From contig NZ_LS483397.1 in assembly GCF_900475595.1 (NCBI RefSeq), forward strand, positions 1,707,001-1,771,000: a DNA stretch of 64,000 nucleotides, given 5' to 3'. Within the stretch, counting starts at the first letter, position 1. Every line of letters starts with the position of its first letter. The position numbers and the translations under genes are program-made. This stretch comes from Streptococcus uberis (GTDB lineage: Bacteria; Bacillota; Bacilli; Lactobacillales; Streptococcaceae). The notes beneath the pieces are model-generated. The model was given only the letters and a program-made list of their open reading frames with translations, had not been told where the DNA came from and searched no databases. This document shows positions 28,504 through 37,440 of the stretch, piece by piece.

Positions 28504-29850
28504 CTAATAACTGTGTAAATAATTATCAATTTCCCATTGTGAAATAAATGTCGCATAGGAAGCCCATTCAATACGTTTTGCTTCAATAAAGTTTGTATAA
28601 ATGTGCTCACCAAGAGCGTCACGAACTACATCGTCTGTTTGTAATGCTTTTAAAGCATTGTGTAGAGTAGATGGTAAGTCCACGATACCTGCTTCTTGAC
28701 GCTCTTCAACTGTCATTGTGTAGATATTAGCTTCAACTGGTTCTGGTGCATCAATTTTATTTTCAATACCGTCTAATCCTGCTTCTAACAAGACCGCTAA
28801 CGCTAAATATGGATTTGCTGTTGGATCAACTGAACGTAATTCTAAGCGTGTCCCTTGTCCACGAGAAGCTGGAACACGAATAAGTGGTGAACGGTTACGA
28901 CCAGCCCATGCTACATAAACCGGTGCTTCGTAACCAGGAACTAGACGTTTGTATGAATTAACTGTTGGATTCATGATGGCAGTATAGTTGTAAGCATGTT
29001 TCATCAAGCCACCTAGGAAATAGTAGGCATCCTCAGAAAGTTGCATTCCTTTGCTGTCATTTTCATCATAGAAGGCATTTTTACCCTCTTTATCAAATAA
29101 TGACATATTACAGTGCATACCAGAACCATTGATTCCAAATTTTGGCTTAGCCATGAAAGTTGCATAGAGACCGTGCTTGCGAGCAATTGTTTTAACAACC
29201 AATTTAAAGATTTGGATATTATCACAAGCTTTCATCACGTCAGCATATTTAAAGTCAATCTCATGCTGTCCAACTGCTACTTCATGGTGACTTGCTTCAA
29301 CTTCAAATCCCATTTTAGTTAAAACATTTACGATTTCACGACGCGTATTGTCAGCTAAATCTGTTGGTGCTAAATCAAAATAGCCACCATTGTCATTAAC
29401 TTCTAAAGTAGGATTTCCTTGTTCATCCATTTTAAATAAGAAGAATTCAGGTTCTGGTCCTAAATTAAAGGATTTATATCCTACTTCTTCCATATGTCTC
29501 AATGCTTTTTTAAGATTGCCACGAGGATCACCAGCAAATGGCTCACCTTCTGCAGTATAGATGTCACAGATTAAACCTGCAACTGCACCATTTTCATCAC
29601 CCCATGGGAACACAATCCATGTATCTAAATCAGGATATAAATACATATCTGATTCATTAATACGTACAAATCCTTCAATTGATGAACCATCAAACATAGC
29701 CTTGTTAGATAAAACCTTGTCAATTTGCTCATCTGTTGCAGGGATTTCCACATTTTTCATGATTCCCATAATATCAGTAAACATCAATCGGAGGAAAGTA
29801 ACATTTTTTTCTTTTACTTCGCGACGAATGTCTTCAGCTGTGATTGTCAT
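28504..29850 (-). CDS. glnA: Glutamine synthetase type I
   Basis: 448 residues from ATG 29850 (AAGGAG upstream; a longer in-frame start lies in the intergenic space). [33 protein letters not shown], the [12 protein letters not shown] and [24 protein letters not shown] blocks are the conserved GSI-alpha active-site segments. It makes glutamine from glutamate, ammonia and ATP, and feedback-inhibited enzyme controls GlnR in Firmicutes. It is second in the glnR-glnA operon. Confidence 0.95.
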   Translation of the reverse strand: MTITAEDIRREVKEKNVTFLRLMFTDIMGIMKNVEIPATDEQIDKVLSNKAMFDGSSIEGFVRINESDMYLYPDLDTWIVFPWGDENGAVAGLICDIYTAEGEPFAGDPRGNLKKALRHMEEVGYKSFNLGPEPEFFLFKMDEQGNPTLEVNDNGGYFDLAPTDLADNTRREIVNVLTKMGFEVEASHHEVAVGQHEIDFKYADVMKACDNIQIFKLVVKTIARKHGLYATFMAKPKFGINGSGMHCNMSLFDKEGKNAFYDENDSKGMQLSEDAYYFLGGLMKHAYNYTAIMNPTVNSYKRLVPGYEAPVYVAWAGRNRSPLIRVPASRGQGTRLELRSVDPTANPYLALAVLLEAGLDGIENKIDAPEPVEANIYTMTVEERQEAGIVDLPSTLHNALKALQTDDVVRDALGEHIYTNFIEAKRIEWASYATFISQWEIDNYLHSY

Positions 29851-29892
29851 AGAAATAGTTCTCCTTAACTTTTCCAAATTCCTAATCGTCAA

Positions 29893-30264
29893 TTAAATAC
29901 GAAAGTTGCCCATTGATTGAGATGGTGATGAAAAACCACCTTGGTTGAAGAGTTCATCGCGAAGAATCCGTCTCACATCAGCATCAGTTAACGACTTCTC
30001 TTTTTTACTATTGCGATCTTTACGATGTTCATATTCACGTTTGATAGCAGCAATATTTAGTCCATCATCAATGAAATCCTTGATTTCCAACAATCTGTCC
30101 ATATCGTTCAATGAAAACATTCTACGATTGCCTTCGGTACGCTCTGGTTTAATCAGTTCTTGGTCCTCGTAATAGCGAATTTGTCTAGCAGATAAGTCTG
30201 TCAATTTCATAACTGTGCCAATTGGAAAAACGGCCATAGAACGTCTTAGTTCTTTTTCTTTCAT
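29893..30264 (-). CDS. glnR: Nitrogen repressor GlnR (MerR family)
   Basis: 123 residues with the MerR-type winged HTH MKLTDLSARQIRYYEDQELIKPERTEGNRRMFSLND at about 20-55 and a short C-terminal tail for response to glutamine synthetase. It represses glnRA and ammonium/glutamine uptake genes when glutamine is high. GAGGAGG lies before the ATG. A matching operator lies upstream at 30323-30339. Confidence 0.95.
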   Translation of the reverse strand: MKEKELRRSMAVFPIGTVMKLTDLSARQIRYYEDQELIKPERTEGNRRMFSLNDMDRLLEIKDFIDDGLNIAAIKREYEHRKDRNSKKEKSLTDADVRRILRDELFNQGGFSSPSQSMGNFRI

Positions 30265-30286
30265 GACTACCTCCTCTCACCCCACT

Positions 30287-30315
30287 ATTATATGAATTAT
30301 TAATCCAAATGTCAA
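30287..30315 (-). promoter_or_regulatory. glnR-glnA promoter
   Basis: TTGACA (30315-30310), 17 bp, TATAAT (30292-30287) on the minus strand. Confidence 0.85.
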
Positions 30316-30316
30316 T

Positions 30317-30345
30317 AATCGATGTCACATTTTCTGACATCGATT
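30317..30345 (-). promoter_or_regulatory. GlnR operator inside a long inverted repeat
   Basis: TGTCA-GAAAATG-TGACA at 30339-30323 fits the TGTNA-N7-TNACA GlnR box exactly. The palindrome extends outward (AATCGATGTCA / TGACATCGATT), giving a stem of 11 bp or more between the upstream exporter gene and the promoter, so it may also act as a weak terminator for that gene. Confidence 0.85.
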
Positions 30346-30351
30346 ATGTTT

Positions 30352-30870
30352 TTATTTTCTGAATATTTTATTTCTCAACCATTCCACATCAGTATTGACC
30401 AATATTGCAATAAAAACACCACAGAAGGTTTCAAAAATTCTAGAAAGGACATAAAAGACCGTGTCCCCCTGAGGGATAGACAAGGTTATGATAAGCAAGG
30501 CTGACACAGCACCTATGATTCCCGACTTATTATTAAATGCGACATTAAACATAATGGTTAACATCGTTAAAATTGGAACAAAAATCAGCGTTACCCAAAA
30601 ATGATGATGAAAATAAATCTGCAAAAGGTAAAATATAAAAGCAAAGAAACCACCAATACTGTTTCCTAAAATCCTAGACGTCCCAAAAGAAACGGTTTGA
30701 TCAATACTCTCCCTTAAGCTAAACACAGCTGTCAAGGCACCAATTTGCAACCCTTGTAAACCAAAAAGATGAAAAGTTAATAAGACTAAAAAGACAGACA
30801 ACCCTGTTTTAAAGGTTCTCATTCCTAACGTCAATTTTTTCGGTTCAAATTTATATCTCATTGTCACCAC
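30352..30870 (-). CDS. Aromatic acid exporter (ArAE/FUSC-like) membrane protein
   Basis: 172 residues with four or five hydrophobic helices. The start LGMRTFKTGLSVFLVLLTFHL, RESIDQTVSFGTSRILGNSIGG and IPQGDTVFYVLSRIFETFCGVFIA are typical of the short ArAE_1 family (DUF939). No substrate is established. Genes for this family stand between pgk and glnR in other streptococci. Confidence 0.8.
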   Translation of the reverse strand: MVTMRYKFEPKKLTLGMRTFKTGLSVFLVLLTFHLFGLQGLQIGALTAVFSLRESIDQTVSFGTSRILGNSIGGFFAFIFYLLQIYFHHHFWVTLIFVPILTMLTIMFNVAFNNKSGIIGAVSALLIITLSIPQGDTVFYVLSRIFETFCGVFIAILVNTDVEWLRNKIFRK

Positions 30871-30993
30871 CTTATAGCAATAATATTAATTAGTGTAACA
30901 TACTTTAATCTTTTTTGTCATAGAAGATTTGTTTGTTGATAAAAAACATGAGGTCATCATAAAAATTTTTGTGATATAGAAACAATATTTCAA

Positions 30994-31019
30994 AAAAGGT
31001 ACCTTAAGGGGTACCTTTT
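30994..31019. terminator. Hairpin terminator, orphan
   Basis: AAAAGGTACC-TTAAGG-GGTACCTTTT with A/T runs on both sides; no adjacent gene needs it. Confidence 0.6.
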
Positions 31020-31147
31020 ACCTTGTTAATCTTTCCTAACACCGAGTAAACCATATAGCAGTTCATAAAAGTAACTTGACGTTACTACCACTGAGTCTCC
31101 GTTACTTTTTAAAAATATCACTATATTTGCATATTTAAAATAACAAA

Positions 31148-31174
31148 GAGAGAGTTGGTTAAACCAACTCTCTC
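31148..31174. terminator. Hairpin, orphan
   Basis: GAGAGAGTTGGTT-A-AACCAACTCTCTC, 13-bp arms, followed on the plus strand by CAATACCCTTTTTT. Which transcript it closed is unknown. Confidence 0.5.
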
Positions 31175-31287
31175 AATACCCTTTTTTGACGCAGTAACTG
31201 AATAACTGTTTACCACTTTGCAAAAGCCAACAACCTATTCTATCTCTAGGGATGTAGCTACGGAATCGTAGATTTCTGAATTACCTC

Positions 31288-31358
31288 CTATTTTTCTGTT
31301 AAAGTTGAAAAGCCTGGTAATTCCTTACCTCTAATAATTCCATTGAGGTTCCACCACC
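31288..31358 (-). pseudogene. Ghost copy of the pgk 3' end
   Basis: Minus-strand bases match the last 23 codons of pgk ([23 protein letters not shown]) with several substitutions and one missing base in the GAAGGT region, ending in TAG. The real pgk 3' end is 164 bp away. Divergence shows it is not a recent slip but a foreign or old copy. Confidence 0.75.
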
Positions 31359-31383
31359 GCGTCATAAGTGCTTCCATTCACAC

Positions 31384-31409
31384 AAAAAGGAAGCATTAGC
31401 TTCCTTTTT
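31384..31409 (-). terminator. Terminator of pgk
   Basis: AAAAAGGAAGC-ATTA-GCTTCCTTTTT about 43 bases after the pgk stop. Confidence 0.9.
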
Positions 31410-31451
31410 CTACAAAATCAGGATTTTACTGAGACTAACAGGTGGCGACTT

Positions 31452-32648
31452 TTACTTTTCTGTTAAAGCTGAAAGTCCTGGCAATTCTTTACCTTCTAGT
31501 AATTCCATTGAGGCTCCACCACCTGTAGAGATCCATGAGAATTTATCTGCACGACCTAGGTTGATAGCAGCTGCTGCAGAATCACCACCACCGATGATAG
31601 ATTTAACACCTGGTTGTTTTACAATGGCATCCATTACACCGATAGTACCAGCTTGGAAGTCTGGATTTTCGAAGACACCCATTGGTCCATTCCAAACAAC
31701 CGTTTTAGCACCTTCAAGAGCTTCTTCAAATTTAGCAATTGATTTTGGTCCGATATCTAAACCTAAGAATCCTTCAGATACAGCTTCACCTTCAGTATCG
31801 CGAACTTCAGTATAATCAGCAAAGGCATTTGCTTCTTTAGAGTCAACTGGTAAGATTAATTTGCCATTTGATTTTTCTAGTAATTCTTTTGCAATATCAA
31901 GTTTATCTTCTTCAACTAATGAGTTACCGATTTCGATACCTTGAGCTTTGTAGAATGTATAAGTCATTCCACCACCAATAAGCACTTTATCAGCTTTTTC
32001 AAGAAGGTTTTCAATAACACCAATTTTATCTGAAACTTTTGAACCGCCTAAGATAGCAACAAAAGGACGTTCTGGTTTTTCGACTGCTTCTTTAATGTAG
32101 GCAATTTCATTTTCAAGAAGGAATCCAGCAACTGCTTTATCAACATTTGCAGAAATTCCAACGTTTGAGGCATGAGCACGGTGCGCTGTACCAAATGCAT
32201 CATTAACAAAGATACCATCACCAAGTGAAGCCCAATATTTACCTAATTCAGGATCATTCTTAGACTCTTTTTTACCGTCTACATCTTCAAAACGCGTATT
32301 TTCAACTAAGAGAACTTGACCATCTTCTAAAGCGTTAATTGCTTCTTCCAATTCAGCACCACGAGTAACACCAGGGAAAACAACTTCTGTTCCAAGTTTT
32401 TCTGATAAGTCTTTAGCAACAGGTGCAAGTGATTTACCTTCTTTATCAGCTTCTTCTTTAACACGTCCAAGGTGTGAGAAAAGAATTGCACGTCCACCAT
32501 TTTCAATGATGTATTTAATAGTAGGTAAGGCAGCAGAGATACGATTGTCATTTGTGATAACGCCGTCTTTTAAAGGTACGTTAAAGTCAACACGGACAAG
32601 AACTTTTTTACCTTTTAAATCAAGGTCTTTAACAGTCATTTTAGCCAT
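31452..32648 (-). CDS. pgk: Phosphoglycerate kinase
   Basis: 398 residues. [12 protein letters not shown] near the N-terminus, the substrate-binding LFSHLGRVK, and GGGDSAAAA / [14 protein letters not shown] near the C-terminus are the PGK signatures. It makes ATP from 1,3-bisphosphoglycerate in glycolysis. GGAG precedes the ATG and a TATAAT lies about 40 bases upstream (near 32690). Confidence 0.97.
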   Translation of the reverse strand: MAKMTVKDLDLKGKKVLVRVDFNVPLKDGVITNDNRISAALPTIKYIIENGGRAILFSHLGRVKEEADKEGKSLAPVAKDLSEKLGTEVVFPGVTRGAELEEAINALEDGQVLLVENTRFEDVDGKKESKNDPELGKYWASLGDGIFVNDAFGTAHRAHASNVGISANVDKAVAGFLLENEIAYIKEAVEKPERPFVAILGGSKVSDKIGVIENLLEKADKVLIGGGMTYTFYKAQGIEIGNSLVEEDKLDIAKELLEKSNGKLILPVDSKEANAFADYTEVRDTEGEAVSEGFLGLDIGPKSIAKFEEALEGAKTVVWNGPMGVFENPDFQAGTIGVMDAIVKQPGVKSIIGGGDSAAAAINLGRADKFSWISTGGGASMELLEGKELPGLSALTEK

Positions 32649-32758
32649 TTTGATAGACTCCTTAAAATTTTTTATACACTTTATTATATCATAATTTTCA
32701 ATAGAATCACAAAATATGAAAATAATAAATTATTTTTTTCACAATTTTTTCGTAAAAA

Positions 32759-32781
32759 AAAGGAAGAGAATCTCTTCCTTT
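32759..32781 (-). terminator. Terminator of gapA
   Basis: AAAGGAAGAGA / TCTCTTCCTTT stem followed by TTTTTACG on the minus strand. Confidence 0.9.
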
Positions 32782-32796
32782 CAAAATAGTCTAAAA

Positions 32797-33807
32797 TTAT
32801 TTAGCAATTTTTGCGAAGTACTCAAGAGTACGAACAAGTTGTGCAGTGTAAGACATTTCGTTGTCATACCATGAAACAACTTTAACTAATTGATTTCCAT
32901 CAACAGTTTGAACTTTAGTTTGAGTAGCATCAAACAATGAACCGTAAGCCATACCGATGATATCAGAAGATACGATTGGGTCTTCAGTGTATCCGTATGA
33001 ATCGTTTGCAGCTGCTTTCATTGCTGCGTTGATTTCTTCAACTGAAGTTTCTTTTTCAAGAACTGCTACCAATTCAGTTACTGATCCAGTTGGAACAGGA
33101 ACACGTTGTGCAGCACCGTCAAGTTTACCATTTAATTCTGGGATTACAAGACCGATTGCTTTAGCAGCACCAGTTGAGTTAGGAACAATGTTGCTTGCAC
33201 CAGCACGAGCACGACGAAGGTCACCACCACGGTGTGGTCCGTCAAGGATCATTTGGTCACCAGTGTAAGCGTGGATAGTTGTCATCAAACCTTGTTTAAC
33301 ACCAAAGTTATCTTGTAAAGCTTTAGCCATTGGAGCTAAACAGTTAGTAGTACATGAAGCACCTGAAATTACAGTTTCTGTACCGTCAAGAATGTCATGG
33401 TTTGTGTTAAATACAACAGTTTTAACATCATCTCCACCAGGAGCTGTGATAACAACTTTTTTAGCACCGTTAGCATGTAAATGTTTTTCAGCAGCTGCTT
33501 TTTTAGCAAAGAAACCAGTTGCTTCAAGAACGATTTCTACACCGTCAGTTGCCCAGTCAATGTTTTCTGGATCTTTTTCAGCAGAAACTTTGATGAAGTT
33601 TCCGTTAACTTCGAATCCACCATCTTTAACTTCAACTGTACCGTCGAAACGACCTTGAGTTGTATCATATTTCAACAAGTGTGCAAGCATATTTGGGTCA
33701 GTAAGATCGTTAATACGAGTTACTTCAACACCTTCAACGTTTTGAATACGACGGAATGCAAGACGTCCGATACGACCGAAACCGTTAATACCAACTTTAA
33801 CTACCAT
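32797..33807 (-). CDS. gapA: Glyceraldehyde-3-phosphate dehydrogenase
   Basis: 336 residues from ATG 33807, which follows AAGGAGG; an upstream in-frame ATG at 33855 is in the leader. [18 protein letters not shown] binds NAD, and [15 protein letters not shown] holds the catalytic Cys (about 152). It is a glycolytic enzyme, in streptococci also found on the cell surface (Plr/SDH). Promoter TTGCAT-17-TATAAT at 33946-33918. Confidence 0.97.
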   Translation of the reverse strand: MVVKVGINGFGRIGRLAFRRIQNVEGVEVTRINDLTDPNMLAHLLKYDTTQGRFDGTVEVKDGGFEVNGNFIKVSAEKDPENIDWATDGVEIVLEATGFFAKKAAAEKHLHANGAKKVVITAPGGDDVKTVVFNTNHDILDGTETVISGASCTTNCLAPMAKALQDNFGVKQGLMTTIHAYTGDQMILDGPHRGGDLRRARAGASNIVPNSTGAAKAIGLVIPELNGKLDGAAQRVPVPTGSVTELVAVLEKETSVEEINAAMKAAANDSYGYTEDPIVSSDIIGMAYGSLFDATQTKVQTVDGNQLVKVVSWYDNEMSYTAQLVRTLEYFAKIAK

Positions 33808-33917
33808 TAGTGATTTCCTCCTTATGAAAATCAAAAGAATTATTATTAAGGGCAATAACCCTACCTATTGTGAAAAGATTAACTTACAGAAATCCGAAAT
33901 AACCTTTCAACAGAACT

Positions 33918-33946
33918 ATTATATAACTATTTCTTAAAAAATGCAA
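33918..33946 (-). promoter_or_regulatory. gapA promoter
   Basis: TTGCAT (33946-33941), 17 bp, TATAAT (33923-33918), giving a leader of about 100 nt. Confidence 0.75.
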
Positions 33947-34079
33947 ACAAAATAACCATTTTCATAAATCAAGAAGTCAGCAATATCAAGGTATAGGACA
34001 TACTTATGTAAGTGTTTTCACTGTTATATATTATTGTTTTTAGTCATTTTTGTTGTAACTTTTGTTTATAAAAGATCAA

Positions 34080-34108
34080 AAAAAGCTGAGATATTTCTCA
34101 GCTTTTTT
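34080..34108 (-). terminator. Terminator of the str operon after fusA
   Basis: AAAAAGCTGAG-ATATTT-CTCAGCTTTTTT, nine bases past the fusA stop. Confidence 0.9.
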
Positions 34109-34116
34109 ACGAATGA

Positions 34117-36195
34117 TTATTCACCGTGATTTTTTTTGATAATTTCTTCTTGTACAGATTTTGGAACATCTTCATAGTGGTCAAATACCATCATGAATGT
34201 ACCACGACCTTGAGTCGCTGAACGAAGAATAGTTGCATAACCAAACATTTCTGCAAGTGGAACATAAGCACGAACAACTTGTACGTTTCCACGAGCTTCC
34301 ATACCATCAACACGACCACGACGAGCAGTAACGTGACCCATAACGTCTCCCAAGTTATCTTCTGGAGCTGTAATAGTTACTAACATCATTGGTTCTAAGA
34401 TTGATGGTTGTGCTGATTTAGCAGCTTCTTTAAGAGCAAGTGAAGCAGCAATCTTGAAGGCAGTTTCTGATGAATCGACATCATGGTAAGATCCGTCATA
34501 AAGTTTTGCTTTAACGTCTACCAATGGGTATCCAGCAAGAACACCATTTGCCATTGACTCAATAAGTCCTTTTTCAACTGCAGGGATGAATTCACGAGGA
34601 ACCACACCACCGACAATTGCATTCTCGAACTCGAATCCTTTACCTTCTTCGTTTGGAGTAAATTCAATCCAAACATCACCAAATTGACCTTTACCACCTG
34701 ATTGGCGTTTGAAGAATCCACGAGCTTGTGTAGAAGCACGGAATGTTTCACGGTATGATACTTGAGGAGCACCAACATTTGCTTCAACTTTAAACTCACG
34801 TTTCATACGGTCAACTAGGACATCTAAGTGAAGTTCACCCATACCTGCAATAACTGTTTCACCAGTTTCAACGTTTGTTTCAACGCGGAAGGTTGGATCT
34901 TCTTCAGCAAGTTTTTGAAGGGCAACACCCATCTTATCTTGGTCAGCTTTAGATTTTGGTTCAACCATTAATTGGATAACTGGTTCTGGAACTTCAATTG
35001 ATTCAAGAATAACTTGTGCTTTTTCATCAGTTAAAGAATCACCAGTTGTTGTGTTTTTCAAACCAACAGCAGCTGCAATATCTCCAGAGTAAACTGTTTC
35101 AATTTCTTGACGAGTATTTGCGTGCATTTGAAGAATACGTCCAATACGTTCACGTTTACCTTTAGAAGTATTCATAACATATGATCCACTTTGTAGAACA
35201 CCTGAATAAACACGGAAGAAAGTTAAACGACCTACGAATGGGTCCGTCATAATCTTGAAGGCTAAAGCTGCAAATGGTTCTTCATCTGAAGCTGGACGAG
35301 TTTCTTCAGCATCAGTATCAGGATTTACACCTTTAATAGCAGGAATATCTAATGGACTTGGTAAGTAGTCAATAACTGCATCAAGCATTAATTGAACACC
35401 TTTATTTTTAAAGGCAGAACCACATAATACTGGGAAGAATTCAACGTTAATAGTTGCTTTACGAATACCAGCCATGAGTTCTTCATTAGTGATTTCTTCA
35501 CCTTCAAGGTATTTCATCATTAACTCTTCATCAGTTTCAGCAACTGCTTCAACTAATTTTTCACGGTATTCGTTTGCTTGATCAACATATTCAGCTGGAA
35601 TATCTTCTTCACGGATATCTGTACCAAGGTCATTAGTATAGATTTCAGCTTTCATTTTAATCAAGTCAATGATACCTGTGAAATCATCTTCTGAACCAAT
35701 TGGCAATTGAATTGGGTGTGCATTTGCTTGAAGACGATCATGCAATGTGCTTACAGAATATAGGAAGTCTGCACCGATTTTATCCATTTTATTAGCAAAA
35801 ACGATACGTGGAACTCTATATTCAGTTGCTTGACGCCAAACAGTTTCTGTTTGAGGTTCAACACCTGATTGTGCATCAAGAACGGTAACAGCACCATCAA
35901 GTACACGAAGTGAACGTTGAACTTCAATTGTAAAGTCCACGTGTCCTGGTGTGTCAATGATATTTACACGGTGTCCATCCCATTGTGCAGTTGTTGCAGC
36001 AGATGTGATTGTAATTCCACGTTCTTGTTCTTGTTCCATCCAGTCCATTTGTGAAGCACCTTCGTGTGTTTCACCAATTTTATGAATTTTACCAGTATAA
36101 TAAAGAATACGCTCAGTTGTAGTTGTTTTACCAGCATCGACGTGAGCCATGATACCGATATTACGAGTTTTTGCTAGTGAAAATTCGCGAGCCAT
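34117..36195 (-). CDS. fusA: Elongation factor G
   Basis: 692 residues. G1 is AHVDAGKTT, with [19 protein letters not shown] and NKMD as the other G-motifs, then domains II-V to [14 protein letters not shown]. It drives ribosomal translocation with GTP. It is third in rpsL-rpsG-fusA, about 150 bp after rpsG. Confidence 0.97.
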   Translation of the reverse strand: MAREFSLAKTRNIGIMAHVDAGKTTTTERILYYTGKIHKIGETHEGASQMDWMEQEQERGITITSAATTAQWDGHRVNIIDTPGHVDFTIEVQRSLRVLDGAVTVLDAQSGVEPQTETVWRQATEYRVPRIVFANKMDKIGADFLYSVSTLHDRLQANAHPIQLPIGSEDDFTGIIDLIKMKAEIYTNDLGTDIREEDIPAEYVDQANEYREKLVEAVAETDEELMMKYLEGEEITNEELMAGIRKATINVEFFPVLCGSAFKNKGVQLMLDAVIDYLPSPLDIPAIKGVNPDTDAEETRPASDEEPFAALAFKIMTDPFVGRLTFFRVYSGVLQSGSYVMNTSKGKRERIGRILQMHANTRQEIETVYSGDIAAAVGLKNTTTGDSLTDEKAQVILESIEVPEPVIQLMVEPKSKADQDKMGVALQKLAEEDPTFRVETNVETGETVIAGMGELHLDVLVDRMKREFKVEANVGAPQVSYRETFRASTQARGFFKRQSGGKGQFGDVWIEFTPNEEGKGFEFENAIVGGVVPREFIPAVEKGLIESMANGVLAGYPLVDVKAKLYDGSYHDVDSSETAFKIAASLALKEAAKSAQPSILEPMMLVTITAPEDNLGDVMGHVTARRGRVDGMEARGNVQVVRAYVPLAEMFGYATILRSATQGRGTFMMVFDHYEDVPKSVQEEIIKKNHGE

Positions 36196-36348
36196 TAGGT
36201 TGTTTCTCCTATTATTTTTTATTTGATATGTCTATTATAGCACTATTTATAAAAAACGGATAGGCAGGACCTACCCGTAATGCTATTTATTAGTTGGTGT
36301 TTAAGCAATTGAGTAAATAAAACTTTCCAAAAAGTTTTATTGTTAAAA

Positions 36349-36819
36349 TTACCAACGGAAGTGTGCAAAGGCACGGTTTGCTTCAGCCATTTTGTGAGTA
36401 TCTTCACGTTTTTTAACTGATGCACCAGTGTTGTTTGCAGCATCCATAATTTCTTTTGCAAGACGTTCTTTCATAGTATGCTCACCGCGTGCACGTGAAG
36501 CATTTACTAACCAACGTAAACCTAAAGTTGTACGACGTTCTGGACGAACTTCAACTGGTACTTGATAGTTTGATCCACCAACACGGCGTGCACGAACTTC
36601 AAGTACAGGCATGATGTTTTCCATTGCTGTTTCAAATACTTCAAGAGCATCATTTCCTGTTGCTTCTTTAATAGTTGAAAATGCATCATATACGATTGTT
36701 GCAGCAGTTCCACGTTTTCCATCAAGCATAACACGGTTGATAAGACGTGTTACAATTTTTGAGTTATATAATGGATCTGGTAATACTTCGCGCTTAGGCG
36801 CTTGATTTTTACGACTCAT
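36349..36819 (-). CDS. rpsG: 30S ribosomal protein S7
   Basis: 156 residues, the standard bacterial length. It begins with [15 protein letters not shown], and [19 protein letters not shown] is the rRNA-binding loop. It nucleates the 30S head and in many bacteria represses its own operon. It lies 20 bp after rpsL. Confidence 0.97.
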   Translation of the reverse strand: MSRKNQAPKREVLPDPLYNSKIVTRLINRVMLDGKRGTAATIVYDAFSTIKEATGNDALEVFETAMENIMPVLEVRARRVGGSNYQVPVEVRPERRTTLGLRWLVNASRARGEHTMKERLAKEIMDAANNTGASVKKREDTHKMAEANRAFAHFRW

Positions 36820-36839
36820 TGTTTCCTATCCCCCTTCTA

Positions 36840-37253
36840 TTATCCTTTAGGACGTTTAGCACCGTATTTAGAACGGCCTTGTTTACGATCAGCAACACCT
36901 GCAGTATCAAGTGCTCCACGTACGATATGGTAACGTACCCCTGGAAGGTCTTTTACACGTCCACCACGGATAAGTACAACACTGTGTTCTTGCAAGTTGT
37001 GTCCGATACCTGGGATATAGGCAGTTACTTCGATAAGGTTGCTCAAACGTACACGAGCGAATTTACGAAGGGCTGAGTTAGGTTTTTTAGGAGTCATTGT
37101 TCCAACACGTGTTGCAACTCCACGTTTTTGAGGGGCAGCAATTTTTGTGTGAACTTTTTTATGACTGTTGTAACCAATGTTCAAAGCTGGTGAATCTGAT
37201 TTTTCAATTTTAGATTTACGTGGTTTACGTACCAACTGGTTAATTGTAGGCAT
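36840..37253 (-). CDS. rpsL: 30S ribosomal protein S12
   Basis: 137 residues. The [11 protein letters not shown] and [16 protein letters not shown] segments surround the decoding site. In TPKKPNS the second lysine is at the streptomycin-resistance position in its wild-type state. It is first in the str operon, and its leader (37254-37390) is about 135 nt. Confidence 0.97.
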   Translation of the reverse strand: MPTINQLVRKPRKSKIEKSDSPALNIGYNSHKKVHTKIAAPQKRGVATRVGTMTPKKPNSALRKFARVRLSNLIEVTAYIPGIGHNLQEHSVVLIRGGRVKDLPGVRYHIVRGALDTAGVADRKQGRSKYGAKRPKG

Positions 37254-37375
37254 CTACATTCTCCTGTATTTTTTTATTTTTGGTTGATATAGCACTTGGT
37301 GACAGCCTATATCTGTGTGTACTTTTGCAACAATTGTCAGCACGTCTCTGTACACTTTTGAGAGACCAAAAGTAA

Positions 37376-37419
37376 AAAGTACCGTCTACTATAGTAACAT
37401 AGACGGTACTTTCTGTCAA
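37376..37419 (-). promoter_or_regulatory. rpsL promoter overlapping the upstream gene's terminator
   Basis: TTGACA (37419-37414), 17 bp, TACTAT (37396-37391) on the minus strand. The same DNA forms a 13-bp perfect hairpin, AAAGTACCGTCTA / TAGACGGTACTTT (37376-37412), followed by TTTTTACTTTT, whose loop holds the -10. It can thus end transcription of the surface-protein gene and start the str operon. Confidence 0.75.
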
Positions 37420-37440
37420 TCAATTTTTCCTTTGATTTTC

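Larger units (their letters stand above)
30871..31451. other. 581-bp intergenic region with three hairpins and a pgk ghost
   Basis: From left to right it holds stem AAAAGGTACC/GGTACCTTTT (30994-31019), stem GAGAGAGTTGGTT/AACCAACTCTCTC (31148-31174), a degenerate copy of the pgk 3' end (31288-31358) and the true pgk terminator (31384-31409). No intact gene is present. The stacked terminators and the ghost suggest an old insertion that has been lost. Confidence 0.7.

Noticed and set aside
32957..33658. Long plus-strand frames opposite gapA
   Set aside because: Codon-bias shadows of a highly expressed gene; no RBS, promoter or family similarity.
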